A DNA stretch of 64,000 nucleotides, from positions 1 to 64,000 of the forward strand of contig NZ_JANJYH010000004.1 in NCBI RefSeq assembly GCF_024609245.1, given 5' to 3'. A model generated the notes under the pieces. That model did not search any database. It worked only from the letters and a program-made list of their open reading frames with translations, and was not told the origin of the DNA. Source of the DNA: Haloarchaeobius sp. FL176. Its GTDB lineage: Archaea > Halobacteriota > Halobacteria > Halobacteriales > Natrialbaceae. Positions 17,356-25,691 of the stretch are shown here, in pieces (the stretch's first letter is position 1; every line of letters starts with the position of its first letter). The translations under genes were made by a program, and so were the position numbers.

Positions 17356-18240
17356 TCAGCCGCTCACCTCCGATTCGTCGGCGTCCGCGTCGTCGGCGTC
17401 CGCGCCGTCGTCGAGCGCACCCGGAAGCAGCGTCGTTCCGTCGCCGGCCAGTGCGGACTGGATGGGTGCGTCGGCGTTCGCCGTGGCGACGACCACCGAG
17501 GACGCGCCGCCGGAGAGCGCCTCCTCGGCGGCGAGCACCTTCCGGGTCATGAACCCCTCCGCGGCGGCTTCGAGGGCGTCCCAGTCGGCCGCCGTCTCGA
17601 CGGTGTCGATACGCGTCGACTCGTCGCCGGGGTCCGCGTAGACGCCCGACACGTCGGTGAGGACGACGAGGTCCGCGCCGAGCGCGCCCGCCACCGCGGC
17701 AGCCGCGCGGTCGGCGTCGGCGTTGACCGCGGTGTACGTACCGTCGCCCTCCGCGCCGAGCATCGGGACGGTCACGACGGGCGTGTAGCCGCCCGAGAGC
17801 ATGGTCTCGAGGAGGTCGACGTTCACCGACTCGATGGTGCCGGAGTGGTCGCCGCGGCGGATCTTCTTCTTGCCGTCCTCCAGCACGCGGACCGCGGACT
17901 TGCGCGGGCCGGAGAGCAGGCCGCCGTCGACGCCCGAGAGCCCGACCGCGTTCACGCCCTCGCTCTGGAGCGACTCGACGAGCCCCGTGTTGAGCTTGCC
18001 CGGCATGACCATCTTGAACACCTCGACCGTCTCCTCGTCGGTGAACCGTCCGACGACGCCGCCGGGCGTCTCGACGTACTCGGGCTCCATGCCGAGCGAT
18101 TCGAGCGTCTCGTCGACGGCCGTGGAGCCGCCGTGAACGACGACGACCTCCTCACCTGATTCGACGAGGTCCGCAACGTCGGCGAGCGCACCTTCGGGGT
18201 CGACGGCGCGTGCACCGCCGACCTTCACGACGACAGCCAT
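17356..18240 (-). CDS. argB: [LysW]-glutamate / acetylglutamate kinase
   Basis: Amino-acid kinase phosphorylating the carrier-bound glutamate side chain. The 294 residues begin MAVVVKVGGARAVDPEGAL with the ATP-binding Lys-Gly-Gly, and contain VVVHGGSTAVDETL near 54 and the C-terminal DPGDESTRIDTVETAADW segment. The tail is a short run of Asp/Ala repeats (GADADDADADESE). Abuts argC and argD without gaps. Confidence 0.94.
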   Translation of the reverse strand: MAVVVKVGGARAVDPEGALADVADLVESGEEVVVVHGGSTAVDETLESLGMEPEYVETPGGVVGRFTDEETVEVFKMVMPGKLNTGLVESLQSEGVNAVGLSGVDGGLLSGPRKSAVRVLEDGKKKIRRGDHSGTIESVNVDLLETMLSGGYTPVVTVPMLGAEGDGTYTAVNADADRAAAAVAGALGADLVVLTDVSGVYADPGDESTRIDTVETAADWDALEAAAEGFMTRKVLAAEEALSGGASSVVVATANADAPIQSALAGDGTTLLPGALDDGADADDADADESEVSG

Positions 18241-19314
18241 CTACGGACTCCCCACGGGGTGCAGCCCCGCGAACTCGAGCCCTGCTGTCTCCTCGAAGCC
18301 GAGCGCGACGTTGGCGGCGTGGACCGCCTGCCCGGCCGAGCCCTTCATCACGTTGTCGATGGCCGAGAACACCACGATGCGCTCGTTTCCGGGGTCCAGC
18401 TCGAAGCCAACGTCGGCGTAGTTCGTGCCGGCGACGGCCTTCGGCTCGGGGTAGCGGTAGGAGCCCGAGCCGCCAGCGACGAGCCGGACGAACGGCTCCG
18501 CCTCGTACGCGCCGCGGTAGGCCGTCCAGAGCTCCTTCTTCGAGACGGGGCCGTCGGGGAACACGTGGCAGGTCGCGCTCGCGCCACGCACCATGTCGAC
18601 GGCGTGGCAGGTGAAGGAGACGGAGAGTCCGAGCCACTCCTCGATCTCGGCCTCGTGACGGTGGCCTGTCGGCGCGTAGGGCCGGACGACGCCCGAGCGC
18701 TCGGCGTGGCTGGAGGCCGCGCCGCCGCCCGCGCCGCCCTCCGAGGAGCCGACCTTCACGTCGACGACGACGTGGGCGCCGTCGAGGATGTCGGCGTCGG
18801 CGAGGGGCTTCAGTCCGAGCAGCGTCGCCGTCGCGTTGCAGCCGCCGGAGGCGATGATGTCCGCGCTCCCCAGGTTCTCGCGGTTGAGCTCCGGCAATGC
18901 GTACTCCGCGACGTCCAGGTACTCGGGGGCTGCGTGGCCGTCGTACCACTCGTCGTACTGTCCCTCGGTGGCGAGGCGGAAGTCCGCCGAGAGGTCGACG
19001 AGCAGGTCCGACGCCTCGGAGTACTCGTCGACGTGCTCCATCGTGACGCCGTGGGGCGTCGCCGTGAACAGCACGTCGACCGATTCGAGTTCCGAGGGCT
19101 CCGAGAAGCGCAGCTCGCGTCCACGGAGGTTCGGGTGGACGCCGCCGATGGACTTGCCGGCGTACTCGCGGCTCGTCGCCTGGACGAGCTCGACGTTCGG
19201 GTGGCCGTCGAGTAGACGAAGGAGCTCGCCGCCGGCGAAGCCGGAGCCGCCGACGACGCCCGCGGTGACGGTCTCCGTCTCGGTGTCGGCGTCGGCCGTA
19301 GCGGTGGTCCCCAC
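18241..19314 (-). CDS. argC: [LysW]-glutamyl-phosphate reductase (ArgC/LysY)
   Basis: NADPH-dependent reductase giving LysW-glutamate semialdehyde. The 357 residues include the nucleotide fold VVGGSGFAGGELLRLL (near 20) and the active-site cysteine in ASGGCNATATLLGL (near 158). The GTG start at 19314 overlaps the argX stop by one base. From this start there is an unusual low-complexity N terminus (GTTATADADTETETVTAG) before the Rossmann strand; the next in-frame start would cut into the fold. Confidence 0.94.
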   Translation of the reverse strand: MGTTATADADTETETVTAGVVGGSGFAGGELLRLLDGHPNVELVQATSREYAGKSIGGVHPNLRGRELRFSEPSELESVDVLFTATPHGVTMEHVDEYSEASDLLVDLSADFRLATEGQYDEWYDGHAAPEYLDVAEYALPELNRENLGSADIIASGGCNATATLLGLKPLADADILDGAHVVVDVKVGSSEGGAGGGAASSHAERSGVVRPYAPTGHRHEAEIEEWLGLSVSFTCHAVDMVRGASATCHVFPDGPVSKKELWTAYRGAYEAEPFVRLVAGGSGSYRYPEPKAVAGTNYADVGFELDPGNERIVVFSAIDNVMKGSAGQAVHAANVALGFEETAGLEFAGLHPVGSP

Positions 19315-20192
19315 TACGCCGTCACCTCCGCGGTCTCGAGTCCGGGCTCGACGACGGACTCCAGCCAGTCGACGACCGTCGCGGGCACGTCGACGGCGGT
19401 CGCGTCGTTGAGCGACTTGAACTCGACGGTGTGGTTGACCTCGTGGACGGTGTAGCCGCCGTCCTCGGTCTCCATCAGGTCCACACCAAGGAGCCCGCCA
19501 CCGACCGCGTCGCTGGCGCGCTGGACGAGCTCGCAGACCTCGTCGTCGAGGTCGAACTCCTCGGTGTCCGCGCCCTTGGCGGCGTTCGTGAGCCAGTGGT
19601 CCGACGAGCGCGCCATCGCCGCGACGGGCTCCCCGTCGGTGGCGAGCACGCGCAGGTCGCGGTCCGGCTTGCCGACGAACTCCTGGACGTAGAACACCGA
19701 GTGCTCGTAGTGCCCGAGCGTCGACTTGTGCTCGAGGATCGCCTCGGCGGCCGAGCGCGACTCGACCTTCGCCATCAGACGGCCCCAGGAGCCGACGACC
19801 GGCTTGAGGACGCAGGGGTAGCCGAACTCCTCGATAGCCGCGATGGCGGCGTCGGTCGTGAACGCGACCTTCGTGTCGGGCGTGGGGACGCCCGCGTCGG
19901 CGAGCGCGAGGCTCGTCTTCGCCTTGTCCGCGCAGATGTCCGCTGTCTCGGCCGCGTTGACGACCGGGATGCCGTATGCCTCGCAGAACTGCGTCGCGTA
20001 CAGACTCCGCGAGGTCGCCATGCAGCGGTCGAGCACCACGTCGAGCCCGTCGAACGACTCGGGAGCCTCGTGGAGGTCGAACTGCTGTTTCCGCACGTCG
20101 ATCTTGACGACTTCGTGGTCGCGGTCGCGCAGTTCCGCGAGCAGGAGCTTCTCGTCCCGGCGGATGCGCGAGTAGAGCAGTCCGACCTTCAC
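19314..20192 (-). CDS. argX: Glutamate--LysW ligase (ArgX/LysX)
   Basis: ATP-grasp ligase joining glutamate to the C-terminal glutamate of LysW, the first committed step. About 292 residues: MKVGLLYSRIRRDEKLLLAEL at the start, the ATP-grasp strand GYPCVLKPVVGSWGR near 130 and the metal-binding EVNHTVEFKSL near 263. I prefer the GTG at 20192 because it gives the family's MKVGLLYSRIR N terminus; a GTG at 20201 would add three residues. The amino-acid specificity (glutamate versus aminoadipate) is inferred from the neighbouring arginine genes. Confidence 0.93.
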   Translation of the reverse strand: MKVGLLYSRIRRDEKLLLAELRDRDHEVVKIDVRKQQFDLHEAPESFDGLDVVLDRCMATSRSLYATQFCEAYGIPVVNAAETADICADKAKTSLALADAGVPTPDTKVAFTTDAAIAAIEEFGYPCVLKPVVGSWGRLMAKVESRSAAEAILEHKSTLGHYEHSVFYVQEFVGKPDRDLRVLATDGEPVAAMARSSDHWLTNAAKGADTEEFDLDDEVCELVQRASDAVGGGLLGVDLMETEDGGYTVHEVNHTVEFKSLNDATAVDVPATVVDWLESVVEPGLETAEVTA

Positions 20193-20249
20193 GCAGCCCA
20201 CCTCGACCCACGGGCTCGCGTCGGGAGTGCCTGTGCCAGCCCCGTCATC

Positions 20250-20414
20250 CTACTCACCCCAGTCCTCGGCCAGCTCGGGCGCCACGTCCAGTGTGACGGG
20301 GTCCGTGTCGATCACTTCGAGTTCGGCACCGCAGGTGGTACAGTCGACGATCTCTCCGGCTTCGAGGTCCTCGTGCAGGGACAGTGCTGCCCCGCATTCG
20401 ACGCATTCTGTCAT
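20250..20414 (-). CDS. lysW: LysW-type amino-group carrier protein
   Basis: A 54-residue acidic protein on which the ornithine precursor is built. It has a zinc site (CVECGAALSLHEDLEAGE then CTTCGAELEV) and the hallmark C-terminal EDWGE, whose last glutamate receives the substrate. It is the first gene of the argX-C-B-D-E-F run. A CTTTAAG box lies 26-33 nt before the ATG, so its message is leaderless or has only a few leader bases. Confidence 0.96.
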   Translation of the reverse strand: MTECVECGAALSLHEDLEAGEIVDCTTCGAELEVIDTDPVTLDVAPELAEDWGE

Positions 20415-20439
20415 CACCTGTTGTTCGAGCCCGACATCA

Positions 20440-20446
20440 CTTAAAG
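20440..20446 (-). promoter_or_regulatory. TATA box of the lysW-argXCBDEF operon
   Basis: The minus strand reads CTTTAAG 26-32 nt ahead of the lysW ATG, with A+T-rich DNA further upstream. Position and sequence fit an archaeal TATA box. Confidence 0.65.
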
Positions 20447-20516
20447 ATTGCGAACATACCAAAAAAATTATAAAACTAGAGAAGCCTCTAAGTGCCTCAG
20501 ACAACCAATGGCCAGC

Positions 20517-20541
20517 GAACTCGAACTATTATATCGAGTTC
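20517..20541. repeat. 8-bp perfect inverted repeat between argH and lysW
   Basis: GAACTCGA and TCGAGTTC flank the nine bases ACTATTATA. The centre is A+T-rich and the arms are perfect, the layout of a dimeric repressor site or an RNA hairpin. It lies about 75 bases upstream of the lysW TATA box and 67 bases beyond the argH stop. Confidence 0.5.
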
Positions 20542-20551
20542 TAAATATTCC

Positions 20552-20567
20552 GTCCCCGTCGGGGGAC
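20552..20567 (-). terminator. Candidate terminator of argG-argH
   Basis: GTCCCC-GTCG-GGGGAC is a perfect 6-bp stem with a 4-nt loop, about 40 nt beyond the argH stop. On the minus strand it is followed by the A/T-rich run GGAATATTTAGAA. Archaeal termination mainly needs T-rich tracts, so this is suggestive only. Confidence 0.35.
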
Positions 20568-20607
20568 TGGTGGGAGTGGTGGCCGTGGTGCCACCGCCGT
20601 ATCGTGC

Positions 20608-22134
20608 CTAGACATAGTCGGTCACCGCTTCGGTGAGTTCGTCGTGGGAGGCGTCGATGCCCTCGGCGATGCCCTCGACGACCGCCTGGTCGCTGGTGAG
20701 GGAGCGTTCGGCCTCGTTCAGTGCGTCGACGACGGCGTCGGGTGCGGGGCCGCCGGCCGAGTCGCGCATCGTCACGCTGGCGGCCGGGTCAAGCGCCGTC
20801 TCGACCGCCTCGCGCTCGACGTACGCCGCGATGGACTCGCCGAGGATCTGCTCGGTCGCCTCGTCGATGATGGCGTAGTCGGGCTCGGTGTCCGTCGCGC
20901 TCGCCAGTTCGCCGGCCGTGGCGACGACCTCGTGGGCCGTGCGGAACGGCAGGCCGGCCATCGCGAGCAGGTCGGCGACGCCGGTCGCCGTCGAGAAGTT
21001 CGACCCGGCCTCGGCGGCCAGCGTCTCCTCGTTCCACGTCGCGGTGGCGACCCCACCCGCCGCGACCTCGGTCGCCTCGGTGACGGCGTCGACCGTCGCC
21101 CAGACGTGCGGCGTCGCGTTCTGCAGGTCGCGGTTGTACGCGCGGGGCAGCCCCTTCAGCGTCGTCAACAGTCCGGTCAGGCTTCCGGAAGCGTCGCCCG
21201 CGACCGAGCGGACGAGCTCGAACGTGTCCGGGTTCTTCTTCTGGGGCATGATGGAAGAGGTCGACGAGTAGTCGTCCGAGAGCTCCAGATAGCCCTGGTT
21301 CGCGAAGAGGATCACGTCCTCCGCGAGCCCCGACAGCGTGGTCGAGAGCGCGGCCAGCGCGGCCGCCGACTCCACGAGGAAGTCACGCGCGGCGACGGCG
21401 TCCGTCGCGTTCGTGATGACCTCGTCGAAGCCGAGCAGCTCGGCGGTGCGCTCGCGGTCGACATCGAAGGGCGTGCCGGCGAACGCGGCCGCGCCGAGCG
21501 GCGAACGGTTCACGCGCTCGAACGCGTCGAGCAGGCGCTCTGTGTCGCGCGCAAGTGCCGACTCGTAGGACAGCAGGTAGTGTCCCACCGTCGTCGGCTG
21601 GGCGTGCTGCAGGTGCGTGAAGCCGGGCATCGTCGTCTCGGCGTGTGCTTCGGCGGCCTCGAACAGCACGGCGCGCAGGTCACAGACCGCTACCGCCGCG
21701 TCGAGGAGGTCCTCGCGCAGGCGGTAGCGGATGCACGTCGCCACCTCGTCGTTGCGCGAACGAGCGGTGTGCATCTTCCCGCCGTCGGGGCCGACCTGCT
21801 CGACGACCGCCGTCTCGATGGCCTCGTGGACGTCCTCGCCGTCGGGGAGCGCCGCGTGCCCCTCGACCTCGACGACGTTCAGCGCGGTGAGTATCTTCGA
21901 TGCGGTGTCGTCGTCGATGACGTCCTGTTCGGCGAGCATGACGACGTGCGCGCGGTCGACGGCCACGTCGGCCGCGAAGATGCGCTCGTCGTCGGCGAGC
22001 GACGAGAGGAAGCCACGGGCCGGGCCGCCGCTGAAGCGGTCGCCGCGGACCGCGGTCCCGTCGCTCCCGCCGAGGCTGTCGGCGTCGTCGCCGTCGAGGG
22101 GGAACTCGCCGTCGTCGCCGCCGAAGCCGGACAT
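20608..22134 (-). CDS. argH: Argininosuccinate lyase
   Basis: Splits argininosuccinate into arginine and fumarate. The 508-residue protein contains RDRFSGGPARGFLSSLADDE near 29, the HTARSRNDEVAT motif, the MPGFTHLQHAQPT motif with its catalytic His, and the fumarase-superfamily signature SSIMPQKKNPD. The start at 22134 follows the argG stop by one base; an earlier in-frame ATG (22161) would overlap argG. There is an Asp/Gly-rich N-terminal extension of about 28 residues. Confidence 0.97.
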   Translation of the reverse strand: MSGFGGDDGEFPLDGDDADSLGGSDGTAVRGDRFSGGPARGFLSSLADDERIFAADVAVDRAHVVMLAEQDVIDDDTASKILTALNVVEVEGHAALPDGEDVHEAIETAVVEQVGPDGGKMHTARSRNDEVATCIRYRLREDLLDAAVAVCDLRAVLFEAAEAHAETTMPGFTHLQHAQPTTVGHYLLSYESALARDTERLLDAFERVNRSPLGAAAFAGTPFDVDRERTAELLGFDEVITNATDAVAARDFLVESAAALAALSTTLSGLAEDVILFANQGYLELSDDYSSTSSIMPQKKNPDTFELVRSVAGDASGSLTGLLTTLKGLPRAYNRDLQNATPHVWATVDAVTEATEVAAGGVATATWNEETLAAEAGSNFSTATGVADLLAMAGLPFRTAHEVVATAGELASATDTEPDYAIIDEATEQILGESIAAYVEREAVETALDPAASVTMRDSAGGPAPDAVVDALNEAERSLTSDQAVVEGIAEGIDASHDELTEAVTDYV

Positions 22135-22135
22135 C

Positions 22136-23404
22136 TCAGTCGTCCGCTGTGAGTTCGACATCGGTCTCGTCCTCGTCTGTGCTACCCGCGTTGGCGAGGC
22201 GGGCCTGGAAGCCGTGGTACTTGGCGACACCCGTCGCGTCCGCCTGTGCGATGCCGTCGACGGTCTCCGTGTCGAACGATGCCGCCGACTCGGAGTAGAC
22301 CGCGTGTTCGCTCTCGCGGCCGACCGGGCGGACCGTCCCGCCCTGAAGCTTCACCGTGACCGTCCCGGTCACTTTCTCCTGGCTCGCCGCGACGTAGGCG
22401 TTCAGCGACTTCATGATGGGTGCGTGGATGAGCCCCTCGTAGGCCTTCTTCGCCCACTGCTGTTCGACCTGGGGCTTGAACTCGCGCTCGTCGGCCGTGA
22501 ACACGAGCTGTTCGAGCGCCTCGTGGGCCGTGAGGAGCACCGTCGCGGCCGGGTGCTCGTAGTTCTCGCGCACCTTCAGGCCGAGCATGCGGTCCTCCAT
22601 CATGTCCGTGCGGCCGACGCCGTACGCGCCGGCGTACTCGTTGAGGAACTCGATGAGTTCGACCGCGCCGAGCGCGCCACCCTCGCCGTCAGCGGTGGTC
22701 GCGGAGACGGGGTAGCCCTGCTCGAACTCGATGGTGATGGTCGTCGTCTCGCCCGTGGGCGCGTCGGTCCAGTCGTAGATGTCCTCCGGCGGCTGGTAGC
22801 TCGGGTCCTCGAGGTTCTTCCCCTCGACCGAGCGGCTCCAGAGGTTCGTGTCGACCGACCAGTCGCCCTCGTTGCCGCCCTCGACGGGCAGGCCCTTCTC
22901 GGCGGCGTACTCCTGCTCCCACTCGCGGGTGAGCCCGAGTTCGCGCACCGGCGCGATGACCTCGAGGTCGGAGTCGCGCCAGACCGCCTCGAAGCGGAGC
23001 TGGTCGTTGCCCTTGCCCGTGCAGCCGTGGGCGATGCCGGTACAGCCCTGCTCGATGGCGACCTCGAGGATGGCTTCCGCGATGACCGGGCGGGCCATCG
23101 CGGTCCCGAGCGGGTAGCCCTGGTACGTCGCGTTCGCGGTCACGGAGTCGAGGCAGAGCTCGGCGAACTCGTCCTTCGCGTCGACCACGTAGAGCTCCAG
23201 CCCGAGCGCCTCGGCGGTCTCCTCGGCCTCGTCGAACTCGGCCGCCGGTTGGCCGACGTCGACGGTGACGCCGATGACCTCGTCGTAGCCGTACTCCTCC
23301 TCGAGCAGCGGGACACAGACCGTCGTGTCCAGGCCGCCGGAGAACGCGAGTGCTACTTTGCCGCCCGATTCTTGTGTGCTGCCGTCCGATGTCGTGTGTG
23401 TCAT
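22136..23404 (-). CDS. argG: Argininosuccinate synthase
   Basis: Joins citrulline and aspartate using ATP. The 422 residues begin MTHTTSDGSTQESGGKVALA and carry the PP-loop AFSGGLDTTVC (near 20-29), GCTGKGNDQLRFE (near 135) and the ENRMVGRTDM-like segment YGVGRTDMMEDR. It is the first gene of argG-argH and appears to be preceded by a leader of roughly 170 nt with several hairpins, unusual for a haloarchaeal gene. Confidence 0.97.
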   Translation of the reverse strand: MTHTTSDGSTQESGGKVALAFSGGLDTTVCVPLLEEEYGYDEVIGVTVDVGQPAAEFDEAEETAEALGLELYVVDAKDEFAELCLDSVTANATYQGYPLGTAMARPVIAEAILEVAIEQGCTGIAHGCTGKGNDQLRFEAVWRDSDLEVIAPVRELGLTREWEQEYAAEKGLPVEGGNEGDWSVDTNLWSRSVEGKNLEDPSYQPPEDIYDWTDAPTGETTTITIEFEQGYPVSATTADGEGGALGAVELIEFLNEYAGAYGVGRTDMMEDRMLGLKVRENYEHPAATVLLTAHEALEQLVFTADEREFKPQVEQQWAKKAYEGLIHAPIMKSLNAYVAASQEKVTGTVTVKLQGGTVRPVGRESEHAVYSESAASFDTETVDGIAQADATGVAKYHGFQARLANAGSTDEDETDVELTADD

Positions 23405-23575
23405 TGAATGTCGTGGAAACTGGCGGACTGACGTCCGCCGGAGTTAGTTGCAAACTGTGCCCAGCGCTGGGGATGAATGAGTGTGGCCCTAACGGGCCGG
23501 TCGTGGTCGCGGTCGTCGGACGGCAACACCGCTCGCCGAAGAAGTGCGAGCGCGGGGGTCGCGGTGTTGCTTCAT
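23405..23575 (-). promoter_or_regulatory. Probable structured 5' leader of argG
   Basis: No gene is visible here. On the minus strand, in order from the presumed start of transcription, there is a 10-bp stem GCAACACCGC/GCGGTGTTGC (arms 23561-23570 and 23523-23532) with an alternative inner pair GCTCGC/GCGAGC. Next come a GGCCC-GTTA-GGGCC hairpin, the 12-bp palindrome CCCAGCGCTGGG (23460-23471), and finally GGCGGAC-GTCA-GTCCGCC (23422-23439) 18 nt before the argG ATG. A cis-acting RNA control of argG is plausible; it matches no riboswitch class I know. Confidence 0.4.
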
Positions 23576-23601
23576 CGTACTCACTGTTACAACGAGGCCG
23601 G

Positions 23602-23608
23602 TATTAAA
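23602..23608 (-). promoter_or_regulatory. Probable TATA box of argG-argH
   Basis: TTTAATA on the minus strand is the only convincing TATA-like box between argG and the divergent small membrane gene. It predicts transcription starting near 23575-23580, right at the first big hairpin of the leader. Confidence 0.5.
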
Positions 23609-23715
23609 GCCTTGCGGGCAGGCAACGCTTGCACGTCAGGCGATTGCGCGGCTCGTGCGAACACCCCCCACGGATTGGGCCCCGTTTTATCATCACCCGC
23701 GCTGAACGACCGTCT

Positions 23716-23919
23716 ATGTTCGATGGACTCGACCACAGAGCCGACATCGAGGCCGAATCGCTCCTGCTGATCGTCCTCGGGCTCGTCGTGGTCTGGATCG
23801 CACTGGAGGTCGTCAGCGAGCTGCTCGGCCTGCTCGGCTGGCTGCTCGGGCCGTTCAAGCCGGTGCTCGGGCTGGCCATCGTCGTCATCATCGTCCTGTG
23901 GCTGACCGACCGGCTCTGA
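23716..23919 (+). CDS. Small membrane protein, unknown function
   Basis: A 67-residue protein with a short polar N terminus (MFDGLDHRADIEAES) and two hydrophobic helices (about 17-42 and 45-64) joined by a Gly-Pro turn (GWLLGPFKPVLG). I do not recognise a function. TTTTATC at 23685-23691, 25-31 nt before the ATG, supports a leaderless start. It is divergent from argG, and the next gene follows after 37 nt. Confidence 0.72.
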   Translation: MFDGLDHRADIEAESLLLIVLGLVVVWIALEVVSELLGLLGWLLGPFKPVLGLAIVVIIVLWLTDRL

Positions 23920-23956
23920 CCGCCAGCCTCTTCTCTCGCGACGCTCGAGTACGACC

Positions 23957-24457
23957 GTGTTCAGCCTGAACGTCCCGGTCCCCGGCTCTGTCTCGCGGCT
24001 CGCCAACGAGCTCCAGCCGGCGCTGTTCGGCTTCGAGCGCGTCCGCGACGAGCACACCCTGCTGGCAAAGCGCATCGGCGACCCGGACAACTTCGACGCC
24101 CGTACGCACGAAGTCCGCCTCGCCCTCCGCGGGCAGCCCGCCTTCGAGGTGCAGGTGACCGGCGTCGACTACTTCGCACAGCCCGCCGTCGGCACCGCAC
24201 CGGTCGTCTACCTCACCGTCGAGAGTCCCGGCCTGCGCGCCCTCCACGACTCGCTGGTCGACGAGTTCGGCGCCATCGACGGGCTGGAGGGCGCAGACTA
24301 CACGCCACACGTCACGCTCGCCCGCGACGGCGACGTGGCGAGCGCCGAGCGCGCCGCGGAGCACGACGTGGAGCCCGTGACGTGGACCGTCACCGAACTG
24401 GAGTTCTTCGACGCGCAGTACCGGGAGGTCGCCGGGCGGGTCTCGTTGCCGGCGTGA
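23957..24457 (+). CDS. 2'-5' RNA ligase superfamily protein
   Basis: A 166-residue two-histidine phosphoesterase fold protein with a GTG start (MFSLNVPVPGSVSRLANEL). The second histidine motif is canonical (HVTLARDG, near 116), but the first reads EHTLLAKRI rather than HxT, so the catalytic arrangement differs from the ThpR copy at 7902-8456. The role may be RNA end processing or be regulatory; it cannot be told from sequence. Confidence 0.78.
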   Translation: MFSLNVPVPGSVSRLANELQPALFGFERVRDEHTLLAKRIGDPDNFDARTHEVRLALRGQPAFEVQVTGVDYFAQPAVGTAPVVYLTVESPGLRALHDSLVDEFGAIDGLEGADYTPHVTLARDGDVASAERAAEHDVEPVTWTVTELEFFDAQYREVAGRVSLPA

Positions 24458-24549
24458 GGCGTTCGCGGACCGTGTGAACGCCCACGCCCCGTCGTGGTAC
24501 CACGTCTCTCGGAAGTGTTATCCCTCGTCCGAGTGAATGTTTTGTTGTA

Positions 24550-24744
24550 ATGGCAAACGGTAAGGTTGACTTCTTCAACGACACAGGCGGCTACGGTTTC
24601 ATCGAGACTGAGGATGCGGACGAGGACGTTTTCTTCCACATGGAGGACGTTGGCGGACCGGACCTCGAAGAGGGACAGGAGATCGAATTCGACATCGAGG
24701 ACGCCCCCAAGGGCCCCCGCGCGACGAACGTCGTCCGTAACTAA
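24550..24744 (+). CDS. cspA: Cold-shock domain protein
   Basis: A 64-residue OB-fold nucleic-acid-binding protein. RNP1 is visible as GGYGFIET (13-20) and RNP2 as EDVFFHMEDV (25-34), and the protein ends GPRATNVVRN. It is very acidic, as usual for haloarchaeal CspA. It stands alone, with a TTAT-containing stretch about 33 nt before the ATG. Confidence 0.97.
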   Translation: MANGKVDFFNDTGGYGFIETEDADEDVFFHMEDVGGPDLEEGQEIEFDIEDAPKGPRATNVVRN

Positions 24745-24944
24745 CTACGAGATTCGTCCGTCGCCTCACGCGACCGGTCGATAATTTCGTTCTACCACTC
24801 TCACACTCCCGAGCGGCTGCTCTAGGCGTCGGCAAAGTCGATTCCGGCTCCATGGGCGGTCGACGAGCTGTGCTTCGGCGCGTAGAACCGGGCGGTCACG
24901 AGCCAGGCGCCGTTGCCGACGTAGTCATCGCGTCCGGAACCGTG

Positions 24945-25637
24945 TCACGAGTGCACCGAGAACCTGGCAGCGACTCCGTAGTCCGTTTCGTAGTCGTTCT
25001 CGACCTCCTGCTCCGACGTGACGCCCCAGTACACGAATCGATACTCCCCACTCCTGAGCGGCGCACAGACGTGGTACGTCGGCGAGTGGCGAACTGCATC
25101 CGACGCACCGTCCTGCGTGAACGTGAGTTCCCACCGGAACCCCTCCCCGGGGTCGTGTCTCACGCCCTCGTCCGACCACCCCGCGAACACCTCCTCCCGT
25201 CCGAAGATGGTCCGCCACCGGTCCGAGTCACGGTACTGGATGTCGAACTTGCCTCTGTTCCCGGAGCTGTTGGTCTCGCCCGAGACGTTCTCCAGCGTCG
25301 CGAGGAGCGTCTCCCCCACCGAGATCGGTTGGTCCTCGATTCGAAGGATGTACCCGGCGAGTCGTCCGTAGCTCTCTACGACCCAGTACGGGTCGATGGA
25401 CCGGTAGCCGTCTCGGCAGGACTCGGCCACGCCAGCACTCCCGTCAGGTACCGGCGTAGCCGTTCCAATCTCTGTGGTCGCTGGCGTCTCGTCGGCTGTT
25501 TCGGTCCGCGTAGTTGTCTGCCGTCTCGTCGTTCTCTCCGAGCCGTCCTGGGTGTCACTGGTCCCGAGACACCCTGCGGTAGCGCCGGGGAGCGTAGCGG
25601 TCATCGTGAGTAGTTTCCGGCGGGTCGGAGGACACAT
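24945..25637 (-). CDS. Tat-exported lipoprotein, unknown function
   Basis: About 230 residues. The start at 25637 gives MCPPTRRKLLTMTATLPGAT followed by AGC, a twin-arginine signal with a lipobox. A Thr/Arg/Glu-rich linker follows (about 35-65), then a probable beta-sandwich with two cysteines (SCRDGYRS, YHVCAPLRSG). Composition is less G+C-rich than that of the neighbours. No known domain is recognised. Confidence 0.7.
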   Translation of the reverse strand: MCPPTRRKLLTMTATLPGATAGCLGTSDTQDGSERTTRRQTTTRTETADETPATTEIGTATPVPDGSAGVAESCRDGYRSIDPYWVVESYGRLAGYILRIEDQPISVGETLLATLENVSGETNSSGNRGKFDIQYRDSDRWRTIFGREEVFAGWSDEGVRHDPGEGFRWELTFTQDGASDAVRHSPTYHVCAPLRSGEYRFVYWGVTSEQEVENDYETDYGVAARFSVHS

Positions 25638-25691
25638 ATCACAGTAACAGTCCCGGTTATGACAAATTATCTTTGTCAACCAACCGATTTC

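Noticed and set aside
23477-23770. 97-codon plus-strand frame across the argG leader
   Set aside because: Cys/Arg/Ser-rich and non-acidic; it overlaps the small membrane gene in another frame and its length is expected by chance at this G+C.
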